Source of the DNA: Idiomarina sp. MD25a
GTDB taxonomy: Bacteria > Pseudomonadota > Gammaproteobacteria > Enterobacterales > Alteromonadaceae
Direction: 5' to 3'
DNA: 64,000 nt
Assembly: GCF_001870515.1 (NCBI RefSeq)
Contig: NZ_MDGT01000002.1
Location: 186,066-250,065, forward strand
Part shown: positions 35,112-44,146 of the stretch, piece by piece
Layout: every line of letters begins with the position of its first letter
Position numbering within the stretch: the stretch's first letter is position 1
Notes under the pieces: generated by a model
Database searches by the model: none
Seen by the model: only the letters and a program-made list of their open reading frames with translations
What the model was told of the DNA's origin: nothing
Made by a program: the position numbers and the translations under genes

Positions 35112-38100
35112 TTAATGACCCAATTGTCCAACACGAACCACCTGCACAATGGCTTCGACAATCTTTTTCGCCTGTTCGATACCGCCGCCGACGGCTTTGC
35201 ATTCCGCGAAAATCTTCGGCAGTAGTTTTTTACGAATATCAGCTTCAATGTTATTAGGGTTAATCGAGTTTTCCGCAACGGACTGGCTAACGATGCTATC
35301 GACATCAAACGCAATTTCTACCCATTTATCCTGCGCTTGTTCATCCATGACTGTAAACGCTTCAGGTAGGTGCTTTTTGAACACGCCGTAATAGGCTTGT
35401 GCATGATGGTTGCCGGTCAACCGTTCAGGGATATCATCCAGGCGACGCTCTTGTACCTGCTCCTCAAACTCGCGGAACAGCATGTACTGTTTCAGCGGGT
35501 GGTCAAACAGCTTTTCCGCTTCTTCGATGGCTTCACGCAATAGTTTAGAAAAGGCTTCCTGAGCGTAAGGATCGTCACCGAGCTCTTGTTCAATCATTTT
35601 AGTGACGCGGGTTTTAATGATATCGGTTTCGTTACGGGTTTTATCTTCGCTCCAGTTTTCCGGTGTTTGTTTCTGGCCCATTTTACCGACTTCGTATACG
35701 CCTTCAGAATCACGTACTTCGACACCAACGACGTGTTTATTCAGCAATTTTTTCACCTCGTGAGCGTACTCGTCGTAACTGACACGCTCGCCGGAATCCT
35801 GTTGCACGGTTTGGCGAAGACTGGACAGTTGTTTCACTGTCTCTTTGTATTGTCGACGGTCTTTATCGGTAAAGCTCTTATCTTCAAAGAAGGTAGCCGA
35901 CTGCAGTGCAACTTTAAGGCAAGTGGCAAAGGCTGTGAGTGCTTCGTAAAAGTCTTCGCGGCGTTTCTGATTTCTATCGACCATCTCGCCGTTCATTTCT
36001 TCCATGCGCGGCAACAGGGCATGACGCAGCGCTTCGGTGTCTGATTTATTCTTAACACCGTCAAATATCGCCCAGAGCTCTTTATAAAGCTGGGGTAAGC
36101 GTTTGTACTCGGTACTCATTTGCTGGTACAGGCCATCAATATCGTCGATGTCGTACCCGCCCTGTGTACGTGAAGCCAGATCCTGATATTCCTTTATGGT
36201 GGTATCCAGTTCGGACAGAATACCGCGATAATCAATCAGCAGACCAAATTTCTTGTCGGGGTGTAGGCGGTTAACCCGAGCAATCGCCTGAATGAGGTTG
36301 TGACCTTTAAGCGGTTTGTCGATGTAGAGCACGGCGTTTTTCGGCTCATCAAAACCGGTTAATAGCTTATCAACCACAATCAACAACTTCAGCTTAGGAT
36401 CTTTATCAAATCGCTCAACCAGCGCTTTGGTGTAATTCTGTTCATCTGATGAGCCGACATGATCCTTCCACCACTTAGTGACTTCCGGCATGGTTTTCTC
36501 GTCAACCGAAGTATTGCCTTCGCGGGTATCAGGCGAGCTCATGACTACGGCTGATTCAAACAGGCCAACCTCGTCCAGATATTTTTTGTATTTAATGGCA
36601 GAGGCCTTGCTGTCACAGCACAGCTGGCCTTTTAAACCTTCATCGATGTTTTTGTCGAAGTGATGAGCAATATCGTACGCAATCAGCTTAATTCGTTCGT
36701 CGGTGCCATACACCTGACCCCGGCGGCTGAACTTTTTCTTTAAATCACCTTTTTGCTCGTCACTTAAGCCGTCCGTCATACGCTCAAACCAGGCGTCGAT
36801 AGCGCGTTCGTTCACATCCAGGTCGGGTATACGCTCTTCATAGAGCAGGGGAGTCACGGTTTTATCTTCGACCGCACGCTGCATGGTGTAGGCGTGAACA
36901 ATAGGTCCGAATTTATTGGTGGTTTTATCGTCTTTTAACAGCGGTGTACCGGTAAAGGCTACAAAGGAGGCGTTTGGCAGTGCCTGGTTCATGCGAATGT
37001 TGTTCTCGCCACCCTGGCTGCGGTGGCCTTCGTCAATCAGCACGATAATATTCGGGCTGTCGTTATGGCACTCGGGCAGTTTGGTGGCGGAGTTAAACTT
37101 CTGAATGAGCGTGAAGATAATGCGCTCATTGCCTTTACCAATCTGCTGAGCTAGGCGCTTACCCGATGTGGCCATTGCCGCTTCTTTGTCTTTTTTACTC
37201 GACAACTCGCCACCGGAAGCAAAGGTCTTCGAGAGCTGGTTTTCTAAATCAACACGGTCGGTGACAACTATCACGCGGCATTGTTTTAGCTCGTCGTGCA
37301 GAATCAGCGCTTTGGATAAAAACACCATGGTGAAGGACTTGCCTGAGCCTGTGGTATGCCAAATAACGCCGCCTTCGCGACCGCCTTTACTGTTGCGTTT
37401 TTGAATACGCTCAAGCAAACGTTTGATGCCAAACACTTGCTGGTAGCGGCCTACAATCTTGCCGATTTTTTTATCAAAAATAGTGAAGTAGCGCACCATA
37501 TCGAACAGGCGCTCTTTCGACAGTAGGCTTATCAGCAGTTTATCCTGGCCCGTTACCATCAGCTCACCACCGGCAATCAGGTTTTGATACCAACTGAGGT
37601 CGCGCTTATCACGGTGGTCGAATAGATGTTGAAGGGTGGCATCGTCCAGCGGCTTATTCTTTAGCGCCAACATTTCAGCGTCGCTGATGTCTTCTTCTTT
37701 CCAGGCGGCCCAGAACTTTTCCGGTGTCTCTACGGTGCCATAACGCCCATCAATGCCATTAACCGACAACAACAGTTGAGAATACGCAAACAGGTGAGGG
37801 ACTTCGTCAGGGCGCTGGTTACGCAGGCTCTGTGAGATGCCTTCGTTTATCGTTGGGCCTCTTTGCGCGTTACCGTCCGGGCGTTTGGCTTCAATGATCA
37901 CCAGCGGCAAACCGTTTACAAAACAAACCAGATCCGGTCGGCGACTGTCAAAGCCACCGGCACGCGTTACGGTGTATTCTTCGGTAAAATGGAATAGATT
38001 GTTGTCCGGGTTCTGCCAGTCGATGATAGAGACGGTTGGCGTCACTTTTTTACCGTCAACGAATTCCGTCACCGGAATACCGTACATTAAATGATTATAA

Positions 38101-38393
38101 ATCGCCTCATTGGCGTGACGTAACCCTTCATTTAGGGCCGGGCTGCATAGATGCGAAATGATATTGTCAATGGAGGTTTCGGATAGCGGATAGCTCTTAC
38201 CGGCGTAATGAAAGGCACGCTCTCTCAGCACATCACGTAATACTTCACGCAGCACCACCCGGTCCTGTTTACCACCACGTAGCGCTAATGCCTCCTGTGG
38301 TGATAAGAACGACCACTCCAAACCGGCTAATAGCGTCATGGCCGGTATTTTAGCGGCGTATTCTTCCTGAAATTTGGGGGCAAACTGTTCCAT
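35112..38393 (-). CDS. hsdR: Type I restriction enzyme R subunit
   Basis: Motor and nuclease subunit of 1093 residues. The PD-(D/E)XK nuclease is near the N-terminus (RRPDLVCFVNGLPLVIIEAKRP, about 150-172). The superfamily 2 translocase follows with Walker A TTGSGKSF (about 345), the DEGH box LIDEGHRSQ, TGTPL and the motif VI block QAIARVNRLHPDK. Full length and apparently intact. A GGAG site precedes the ATG, and a perfect 7-bp hairpin lies 17 bases upstream. It cuts unmodified DNA after translocation once bound to HsdM2S. Confidence 0.95.
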   Translation of the reverse strand: MEQFAPKFQEEYAAKIPAMTLLAGLEWSFLSPQEALALRGGKQDRVVLREVLRDVLRERAFHYAGKSYPLSETSIDNIISHLCSPALNEGLRHANEAIYNHLMYGIPVTEFVDGKKVTPTVSIIDWQNPDNNLFHFTEEYTVTRAGGFDSRRPDLVCFVNGLPLVIIEAKRPDGNAQRGPTINEGISQSLRNQRPDEVPHLFAYSQLLLSVNGIDGRYGTVETPEKFWAAWKEEDISDAEMLALKNKPLDDATLQHLFDHRDKRDLSWYQNLIAGGELMVTGQDKLLISLLSKERLFDMVRYFTIFDKKIGKIVGRYQQVFGIKRLLERIQKRNSKGGREGGVIWHTTGSGKSFTMVFLSKALILHDELKQCRVIVVTDRVDLENQLSKTFASGGELSSKKDKEAAMATSGKRLAQQIGKGNERIIFTLIQKFNSATKLPECHNDSPNIIVLIDEGHRSQGGENNIRMNQALPNASFVAFTGTPLLKDDKTTNKFGPIVHAYTMQRAVEDKTVTPLLYEERIPDLDVNERAIDAWFERMTDGLSDEQKGDLKKKFSRRGQVYGTDERIKLIAYDIAHHFDKNIDEGLKGQLCCDSKASAIKYKKYLDEVGLFESAVVMSSPDTREGNTSVDEKTMPEVTKWWKDHVGSSDEQNYTKALVERFDKDPKLKLLIVVDKLLTGFDEPKNAVLYIDKPLKGHNLIQAIARVNRLHPDKKFGLLIDYRGILSELDTTIKEYQDLASRTQGGYDIDDIDGLYQQMSTEYKRLPQLYKELWAIFDGVKNKSDTEALRHALLPRMEEMNGEMVDRNQKRREDFYEALTAFATCLKVALQSATFFEDKSFTDKDRRQYKETVKQLSSLRQTVQQDSGERVSYDEYAHEVKKLLNKHVVGVEVRDSEGVYEVGKMGQKQTPENWSEDKTRNETDIIKTRVTKMIEQELGDDPYAQEAFSKLLREAIEEAEKLFDHPLKQYMLFREFEEQVQERRLDDIPERLTGNHHAQAYYGVFKKHLPEAFTVMDEQAQDKWVEIAFDVDSIVSQSVAENSINPNNIEADIRKKLLPKIFAECKAVGGGIEQAKKIVEAIVQVVRVGQLGH

Positions 38394-38409
38394 TGTCTTC
38401 TCCGCGTAT

Positions 38410-38427
38410 TGTTGCCTGATGGCAACA
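38410..38427 (-). promoter_or_regulatory. Hairpin in the leader between hsdS and hsdR
   Basis: TGTTGCC and GGCAACA pair perfectly around TGAT. On the minus strand the hairpin lies between hsdS and the hsdR ribosome site. It could slow readthrough or protect mRNA, limiting HsdR production. Confidence 0.45.
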
Positions 38428-38504
38428 GACGCTTTTATTATTTTTAAATCAAAAAATAAGCTACCAGATTAAGTTGCTCGGGAAAGTCGAACAACTCAGC
38501 TCCG

Positions 38505-39785
38505 TCATGCTATCTCATCATCAATTTTCACGCGGCGTTTGCCGGTAAGGAGCTGCTGCATTAAGGCTTTCTTTTCTCGCTTTAGGTAGTCAAGTTTTCT
38601 TTTTAATAGATTAATCTGCACATCTGCGGAGTCTAGAACAGAAGCAACCTTTTTTTGTTCTTGTATGGCTGGAATGCTTAGTTCTAATTTTTTACAGCCT
38701 TTAACATCTAAGTGTAAGACAGTCGAGCCGCTTGCTCTTGCTCTCATGAAATTTCGGATTTTCTTGAGCCTCAAAAGATGGAAAAGAAATCTTTTGTCTA
38801 TGCTTTTATGAGGAACGAGCTTCATCAAGTCCATTGATATGTAGGTTTTGTAAAATGGTAATCGAGGGACTAATATTGGAGCGCCAACAACTTCTGCGTT
38901 TCTGGTTAAATCTGTAACTGCAAAAACCAGATCATTTTCGCTAATTGCAAATTGTTCATCTACTTCGTTTAGCAAGAATTTAATGCCGGACTCGCTGTAA
39001 CCACCACCTCTTGCGATACTCTTTAAAGTTAAAAAACCATACTGCGTCTTGCTCGTTGAGTATTCAGAGGACTTGTATGTGTACCCTTTATAAAAACTGC
39101 AGATATCTCCAAATATTTTGCGTAGCCACTCTTCACTAAACCGCACACCATTTTCATCCAACAGGCGCTTTTTGCCCGTGAGCAGTTGTTGCATTAGGGC
39201 TTTTTTCTGCTGCTGGCTATTGGCGAGCAGTTGCTCGGTGGTGGTGATGGCCTTATCCCAGGTTGAGAGGATTTGGGCTATTTTCTTTTGTTCCCTGACG
39301 TTTGGCATTAAAGCTTTGTACTTGAACAAGTCAGACAAAGAGATTGAAACTTGATTAGCGTTACCTCTAACTAGAGTTGAAATGTAATGACGGAATTTAG
39401 GCTTTCTAAGTATCTCAAATAAATATTCATTGGTGACTTGGCCCTCAATAGGAATTAGTTTTACTAAGTTTTGATTAAGAAGACTTCCTGACGCCGCTGA
39501 GGGAACCCTGATTGCTTTACCCACCATAGAGTCAATCAGGTGGGGGCGAGAACCCACTGTAGTAAGCAGGATGTCTCCAGTTGAAAGTAAGTGAGCATCT
39601 AGTTTAGCTGCGACTTCATTCGGTATATAGACTGGATTCTCAGAGTGCACTGAGTCTCGAGTCGTATCTGAAATTCTAATAATTCTGACGCCAGAATCAT
39701 TATAATCAGTGGATGTGAAAGCGAATCCTTTCTTATACGTTATAAGGTCGCCTAAATTACGAGTGTTCCACCCTTCAGGCACCAT
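38505..39785 (-). CDS. hsdS: Type I restriction-modification specificity subunit S
   Basis: DNA-recognition subunit of 426 residues with the usual two target-recognition domains, each followed by a helical spacer. The first spacer ends with KKALMQQLLTGKKRL (about 190-205), the second with KKALMQQLLTGKRRV at the C-terminus; these are near-identical repeats that set the distance between the two half-sites. TRD1 starts at PEGWNTRNLGDLI, TRD2 near FSEEWLRKIFGDI. The target sequence cannot be derived from this. It overlaps hsdM by 11 bases and is separated from hsdR by 111 bases. Confidence 0.94.
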   Translation of the reverse strand: MVPEGWNTRNLGDLITYKKGFAFTSTDYNDSGVRIIRISDTTRDSVHSENPVYIPNEVAAKLDAHLLSTGDILLTTVGSRPHLIDSMVGKAIRVPSAASGSLLNQNLVKLIPIEGQVTNEYLFEILRKPKFRHYISTLVRGNANQVSISLSDLFKYKALMPNVREQKKIAQILSTWDKAITTTEQLLANSQQQKKALMQQLLTGKKRLLDENGVRFSEEWLRKIFGDICSFYKGYTYKSSEYSTSKTQYGFLTLKSIARGGGYSESGIKFLLNEVDEQFAISENDLVFAVTDLTRNAEVVGAPILVPRLPFYKTYISMDLMKLVPHKSIDKRFLFHLLRLKKIRNFMRARASGSTVLHLDVKGCKKLELSIPAIQEQKKVASVLDSADVQINLLKRKLDYLKREKKALMQQLLTGKRRVKIDDEIA

Positions 39786-41295
39786 AACCCAACTCCTTCA
39801 GATATTCTTCCATCTGGCTTTCTAGCTGATGCAGTTCAGCTTTTAGCTTTTGGCGTTCTGCTCGCACCGCCATCAAATCGATTTCCTCCTCTTCTTCAAA
39901 GGTGTCGACGTAGCGGGGGATGTTTAGGTTGTAGTCGTTCTCCTGAATTTCTTCGAGTGTTGCCAGGTACGAGTATTTGTCGACAGTCTCGCGACTACGG
40001 TAGGTATTGACGATTTTCTGAATGTTGTCGTCGCTTAGCTGGTTTTGGTTTTTACCGGGTTTGAATTCGCGCGAGGCGTCGATGAATAACACGCTCTCGT
40101 CTGATTTAGACTTTTTGAAAACTAAAATAGCTGCTGGGATACCGGTGCCGTAGAAGAGCTTCTCGGGCAAACCGATAACGGCGTCTAACAGATTTTCGTC
40201 AATCAGTTGCTGACGAATTCTGCCCTCTTTCGAGCCTCGGAATAATACGCCGTGTGGCACAACTACGCCCATACGCCCGCTGCCGGGTTTAAGCGTTTCT
40301 ATCATGTGCAGAATGAACGCGTAGTCGCCTTTGGTTTTTGGCGGGACGCCACGACGGAAACGGCTGAATTTGTCATTCTCAGCGTCATCATGGCCCCATT
40401 TATCCAAACTGAAGGGTGGGTTAGCGGTTACGATATCAAACAGCATGAGGTCGCCGTTTTTATCCAGCAACTTAGGATTGCGAATGGTGTCGCCCCATTC
40501 AATTTTGTGATTGTCCTCGCCATGGAGGAACATGTTCATTTTGGCTAACGACCAGGTAGAGCCAATGGCTTCCTGACCAAACAGGGCATACTCTTTGCTG
40601 TCATGGTTCGCGATAACTTTACGGCCACACTTCATCAATAAAGAACCGGAGCCACAGGCAGGGTCACAGATGCTGTCACCGGGGCGTGGGTCGAGCAATT
40701 CGGCAATTAAGTCGGATATTTCAGGTGGGGTATAAAACTCACCGGCCTTTTGTCCGCCGCTAGCGGCAAAGTGTTTAATCAGATACTCGTACGCGTTACC
40801 GATAACATCCAGTGAACCAACGCGGCTCGGTTTTAAGTTAAGCTCTGGCTTGGCGAAGTCTTCGAGCAGGTGTCGCAGAATATCGTTTTTCTGCTTTTCT
40901 TCACCGAGCTTATCGGTATTAAAGCTGATGTCCTGGAACACACTTTTACCAGCGTCTTTTAGCTTGGTGCCGTTGGCTTCTTCAATTGCGTGTAATGCCT
41001 GGTCAATACGCTCGCCATTACCCGGCTCATAACGACGGTCATAGAGCGCGTAAAAGCTAGCATCACGCGGTAACACAAAGCGTTCGCTCTTCATCATTTC
41101 TTCAATCAGCTCAGGCTCATCACCATGCTGGGCTACGTATTGGTCGTAATGGTCCTGCCATACATCCGAGATGTATTTAAGGAAAAGCATGGTCAGAAGA
41201 AAGTCTTGATAGGTTCCGGCATTTATCGTACCGCGAAAGGTGTCACAAGCGTTCCAAAGTGCTTTGTTGATGCTGTCCTGGCTAATCGTTGTCAT
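39775..41295 (-). CDS. hsdM: Type I restriction-modification methyltransferase subunit M
   Basis: N6-adenine DNA methyltransferase of 506 residues. The SAM motif I is DPACGSGSLL (211-220) and catalytic motif IV is NPPF (292-295). The N-terminal helical HsdM_N region and the C-terminal coiled segment RQKLKAELHQLESQMEEYLKEL that contacts HsdS are present. First gene of the minus-strand hsdM-hsdS-hsdR-ygjP cluster. The start ATG has only a weak ribosome site. Confidence 0.95.
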   Translation of the reverse strand: MTTISQDSINKALWNACDTFRGTINAGTYQDFLLTMLFLKYISDVWQDHYDQYVAQHGDEPELIEEMMKSERFVLPRDASFYALYDRRYEPGNGERIDQALHAIEEANGTKLKDAGKSVFQDISFNTDKLGEEKQKNDILRHLLEDFAKPELNLKPSRVGSLDVIGNAYEYLIKHFAASGGQKAGEFYTPPEISDLIAELLDPRPGDSICDPACGSGSLLMKCGRKVIANHDSKEYALFGQEAIGSTWSLAKMNMFLHGEDNHKIEWGDTIRNPKLLDKNGDLMLFDIVTANPPFSLDKWGHDDAENDKFSRFRRGVPPKTKGDYAFILHMIETLKPGSGRMGVVVPHGVLFRGSKEGRIRQQLIDENLLDAVIGLPEKLFYGTGIPAAILVFKKSKSDESVLFIDASREFKPGKNQNQLSDDNIQKIVNTYRSRETVDKYSYLATLEEIQENDYNLNIPRYVDTFEEEEEIDLMAVRAERQKLKAELHQLESQMEEYLKELGYGA

Positions 41296-41558
41296 TGTTA
41301 TTAACGTCCCCGTACAACCTAATTCTAAGCGTTATTGTTATCCATTATTTGTAGTCATTATGCCACGGCTGGCAATGATGTCACTGTTGAAGTTGGCTGG
41401 TCTTTCCTCTGCATAAAAATACAACACCCAGAATATTCCCATTTAACAATATTGCCCATTAACCATCCTCCGGAAACAATAAGTTTCCATAAGCCCACTT
41501 TATCCCTCATACTTAAACAATAAAATGATTCCTGTCACTTATCACAGGAGTCAAAACT

Positions 41559-41732
41559 ATGTTTAATCGTAAAAAACTGATCAGCGCATTAGGTGAGATG
41601 TCGCGGGGGATGATGTTTTCGCAAGGCTACATTAAGGTCGATGTTACGCCGCCTCAGCCGATGATTAAGCCGCATGGCTATGACGATGCGATATGCCGAG
41701 GTAAGCAAAATAAATGCGCTGATTGTTGCTGA
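41559..41732 (+). CDS. Small Cys-rich protein upstream of LysR gene
   Basis: A 57-codon reading frame starting MFNRKKLISALGEMSRGMMF with AGGAG 8 bases before the ATG. It ends with the Cys-rich tail CRGKQNKCADCC, which could bind a metal. It stops 18 bases before the LysR ATG and so probably shares its transcript. I do not recognise a family. The good ribosome site and close spacing to the next gene support it being real. Confidence 0.6.
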   Translation: MFNRKKLISALGEMSRGMMFSQGYIKVDVTPPQPMIKPHGYDDAICRGKQNKCADCC

Positions 41733-41750
41733 ATATATTGAGGAGACGCA

Positions 41751-42647
41751 ATGTTTGAGCGCTTGTCGGATATGGCGACCTTTGCTGCGGTTGCTGATGC
41801 CGCCAGTTTTACGCGGGCGGCGGAGCAACTTGGTATTACCAAAGGCGCGGTGAGTAAGGCGGTTAACCGTTTAGAGGCTCATTTGGGGGTTAAGTTACTC
41901 AAACGGACGACCCGCCGATTGTCACTGACCGGCGAGGGCGAGCTGTTTTTGTGTCATTGTCGGGTGATTGTGTCTGAGGCTCAGTTAGCCGAGGAGCACA
42001 TGGGTGAGTATCAATCTGAACCCAAGGGCACGGTTTCGATTTCTGCGCCGGTCAACTTTGGTGCAGCGCAGGTGGCACCACAAATTGAAGAGCTGTTATC
42101 GCTTTATCCTCAACTCAATATTCACCTTACCTTGTCTGATGAAGTGATTGCATTCAAAGAGCTAGATGTCGACATTGCTATTCGCTTTGGCGAGTTGCGC
42201 GACTCGACGCTGTATTATCGGCGACTTCAACCTGTTCAGCATATTGCCGTTGCCTCACCTAGTTACCTCAAGCGGTTTGGTGAGCCGAGTACGCCCGAGG
42301 AGTTAGCAGCAGAACATGGGGCGCATTGGTGTATTCCTCGAAATCCATCGGCTTTGGGTTGTCGCTGGCGCTTTTATCGCTCTGGAAAAGAGATCCCGAT
42401 AACGGTAAAAGGGCGCTTTTTTAGTGATGAGAATCGCGCTACGCGACAGGCTGCGCAAAAGGGGCTGGGTATTGGCTTTTTACCTCAGTATTCAGTTGCT
42501 GATTTAATCACTAGTGGCGAACTCATACAAATTTTAAGTGCTTATATGCCGCCGCCTACGCCGGTCAGTTTACTATTTGCGAGCCGTCAATATGCCAGTT
42601 CAGCGGTTAATGAAACGATTAATTTTCTGGAAAAAGGGTTGGGGTAA
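41751..42647 (+). CDS. LysR-family transcriptional regulator
   Basis: A 298-residue regulator. The N-terminal winged helix is FAAVADAASFTRAAEQLGITKGAVSKAVNRLEAHLGVKLLKRTTRR (about 12-57), typical of the LysR group that includes CrgA/DsdC-like proteins; the remainder is the two-lobed effector domain (about 90-295). GAGGAG precedes the ATG. No divergent target gene is adjacent, and the only close companion is the small Cys-rich protein. The effector is unknown. Confidence 0.92.
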   Translation: MFERLSDMATFAAVADAASFTRAAEQLGITKGAVSKAVNRLEAHLGVKLLKRTTRRLSLTGEGELFLCHCRVIVSEAQLAEEHMGEYQSEPKGTVSISAPVNFGAAQVAPQIEELLSLYPQLNIHLTLSDEVIAFKELDVDIAIRFGELRDSTLYYRRLQPVQHIAVASPSYLKRFGEPSTPEELAAEHGAHWCIPRNPSALGCRWRFYRSGKEIPITVKGRFFSDENRATRQAAQKGLGIGFLPQYSVADLITSGELIQILSAYMPPPTPVSLLFASRQYASSAVNETINFLEKGLG

Positions 42648-42669
42648 TGTAGCTCGTGCCAATGGGTAG

Positions 42670-42688
42670 CTCGCGCCTTTGGCGCGAG
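42670..42688. repeat. Perfect hairpin after the LysR gene
   Basis: CTCGCGCC, loop TTT, GGCGCGAG. No T run follows, so it may be a REP-like element or mRNA 3' structure. Confidence 0.5.
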
Positions 42689-42773
42689 GATGGATTTATC
42701 GATTTTTAACTGGTCAAAGTATGTATAAACAGATAGTTTGGAAAGCAGGGCATTAATATAAAGGTTTATTATA

Positions 42774-43097
42774 ATGGAGTATGAGCTCAAAAAAATCGAC
42801 GTTAAACAAAGCGCAAAAGTACTTGCTGCTGTCGCATTGATAATCAATTTATTTATATCAGTATTTGGTTTTATTGCTCTCGTGTTCGGCATTCAAACGA
42901 CCATTTCCTTTGATTACATTATTTCAATTTCCGTGCAAGGTTTAGTTTGGAAAATCGGCCTACTGTTGTTATCCCCGATACTGATGTTTATTCTCGCCTA
43001 CCTGTCATTTGCAGTCGTGTTTTTGCTGTACAACTACATTGTTAAATATACGGGTGGTTTAAAGCTACATTTGGTAAATGCAGACAATGATGCGTAA
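42774..43097 (+). CDS. Small membrane protein of unknown function
   Basis: A 107-residue protein with two or three hydrophobic stretches: about residues 12-36, and a longer one from about 57 to 88 that may be one or two helices. The N-terminus MEYELKKIDVKQSAK is charged and likely cytoplasmic. No conserved motif I can name. It lies between the LysR gene and csaA on the same strand without tight spacing, so it may be a separate unit. Confidence 0.6.
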   Translation: MEYELKKIDVKQSAKVLAAVALIINLFISVFGFIALVFGIQTTISFDYIISISVQGLVWKIGLLLLSPILMFILAYLSFAVVFLLYNYIVKYTGGLKLHLVNADNDA

Positions 43098-43146
43098 TTA
43101 ACCCAACTCATCAGTACGTAATTGGAAAAATCACTGAGGGCGACTT

Positions 43147-43485
43147 ATGGAATCTATTAATTGGGCTGATTTTGAAAAAGTCGATATTCGTGTTGGTACG
43201 ATTGTCGATGTTCAAGCTTTTCCGGAGGCGCGTAGACCTGCTTATAAGTTACAGGTCGACCTCGGTGACAAAATTGGCATTAAAAAGTCGAGCGCGCAGA
43301 TCACTGATTTATACACACCGGATGAGCTAATCGGTAAGCAGGTGTTAGTGGTCGTCAACTTTCCACCAAAGCAAATCGGTCCGTTTATGTCGGAGTGTTT
43401 AGTGACCGGACTGCATCGAGCTGATGGCTCTGTCGTTCTGTCGACCGTGGATAGGGATGTACCCAATGGGACTCGGCTGGCTTAG
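43147..43485 (+). CDS. csaA: tRNA-binding protein CsaA
   Basis: A 112-residue single OB-fold protein like the tRNA-binding C-terminal domain of MetRS. The strand pattern starting [32 protein letters not shown] and the later [12 protein letters not shown] stretch are diagnostic. In Bacillus CsaA acts as an export-related chaperone and binds tRNA; the role in gammaproteobacteria is less clear. The next gene (cupin) follows after 30 bases and may be co-transcribed. Confidence 0.9.
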   Translation: MESINWADFEKVDIRVGTIVDVQAFPEARRPAYKLQVDLGDKIGIKKSSAQITDLYTPDELIGKQVLVVVNFPPKQIGPFMSECLVTGLHRADGSVVLSTVDRDVPNGTRLA

Positions 43486-43515
43486 CCCAATGAATCAAAC
43501 TAATAAGGAACTCAA

Positions 43516-43881
43516 ATGCCACACAACGCTATCAACTTTAAAGAAAAACTAGGTCTGTTTAACGAACAGTGGTCGCCTAAGGTCATTGCAGAGATGAACG
43601 ATTATCAATTTAAAGTGGTCAAGTTGCAGGGCGACTTTGTTTGGCATGATCATAAAGATACCGATGAGACTTTTATTGTGCTTGCGGGCCAGTTGCGTAT
43701 TGATTTTAGAGACGGTTACGTAGAGTTATCCGAGGGTGAAATGTATGTCGTACCTAAAGGTGTCGAGCACAAACCCTATGCTGAGCATGAAGCTCACGTG
43801 TTGCTAATTGAACCGCGTGGCGTGGTAAATACTGGCGACGAAGAGGATAGTAAAACGGCGGCGAATGATGTATGGGTTTAG
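43516..43881 (+). CDS. Small cupin-domain protein
   Basis: A 121-residue single-domain cupin. Motif 1 is FVWHDHKDTDETFIVLAGQL, supplying His, His and Glu ligands, and motif 2 includes GEMYVVPKGVEHKPYA with the last His. All metal ligands are in place. The family holds isomerases, dioxygenases and sensors; nothing here picks one. It follows csaA at 30 bases. Confidence 0.85.
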   Translation: MPHNAINFKEKLGLFNEQWSPKVIAEMNDYQFKVVKLQGDFVWHDHKDTDETFIVLAGQLRIDFRDGYVELSEGEMYVVPKGVEHKPYAEHEAHVLLIEPRGVVNTGDEEDSKTAANDVWV

Positions 43882-44017
43882 TTAATCACTTTATCTAGAT
43901 GGCAACCTACTATGGCAACAGCGTATCAACCGAACGTTGTGAATTGAGCAATTTTAATCAAGCCTGACAACCTCAGTTGGGTTTTAATGATGACCTGCTG
44001 AGTGGGGAATGTGCGGT

Positions 44018-44146
44018 ATGACGAACTATCAACGTCGGTTTTTGGAAGTGATCAACTACATAGAAACACACCTTGATACCGAACTGGGCTCCTTGGCACG
44101 CTCAATACGACCCCATATTAACGCTAAGGAACAACATAATGAGTAA
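44018..44146 (+). pseudogene. Remnant of AraC-type DNA-binding domain
   Basis: A 42-codon frame opening with MTNYQRRFLEVINYIETHLD, which matches the first helix of AraC-family regulators that normally carry a C-terminal GyrI-like domain. The rest of the helix-turn-helix is missing and the frame stops just inside the following GyrI-like gene. An internal deletion has probably removed the DNA-binding part of an AraC-GyrI regulator. Confidence 0.6.

Larger units (their letters stand above)
29566..41500. mobile_element. Probable second genomic island: P4-type integrase plus defence genes (right end uncertain)
   Basis: The integrase at 29752 is followed by an OLD-type nuclease, a nuclease-like coiled-coil protein, a YgjP-like peptidase and a type I R-M system. 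The left end should be the ssrA repeat. I found no third copy of that repeat down to 42.8 kb, so the right limit (about 41.3-41.5 kb) is guessed from gene content. Confidence 0.55.

Noticed and set aside
41335-41523. 62-codon frame starting with TTG between hsdM and the small Cys-rich gene
   Set aside because: No ribosome site, non-standard start, and no family resemblance; likely chance.
43960-44005. Possible attenuator hairpin before the AraC remnant
   Set aside because: Pairing is short and several alternative folds are equally good; no convincing terminator.
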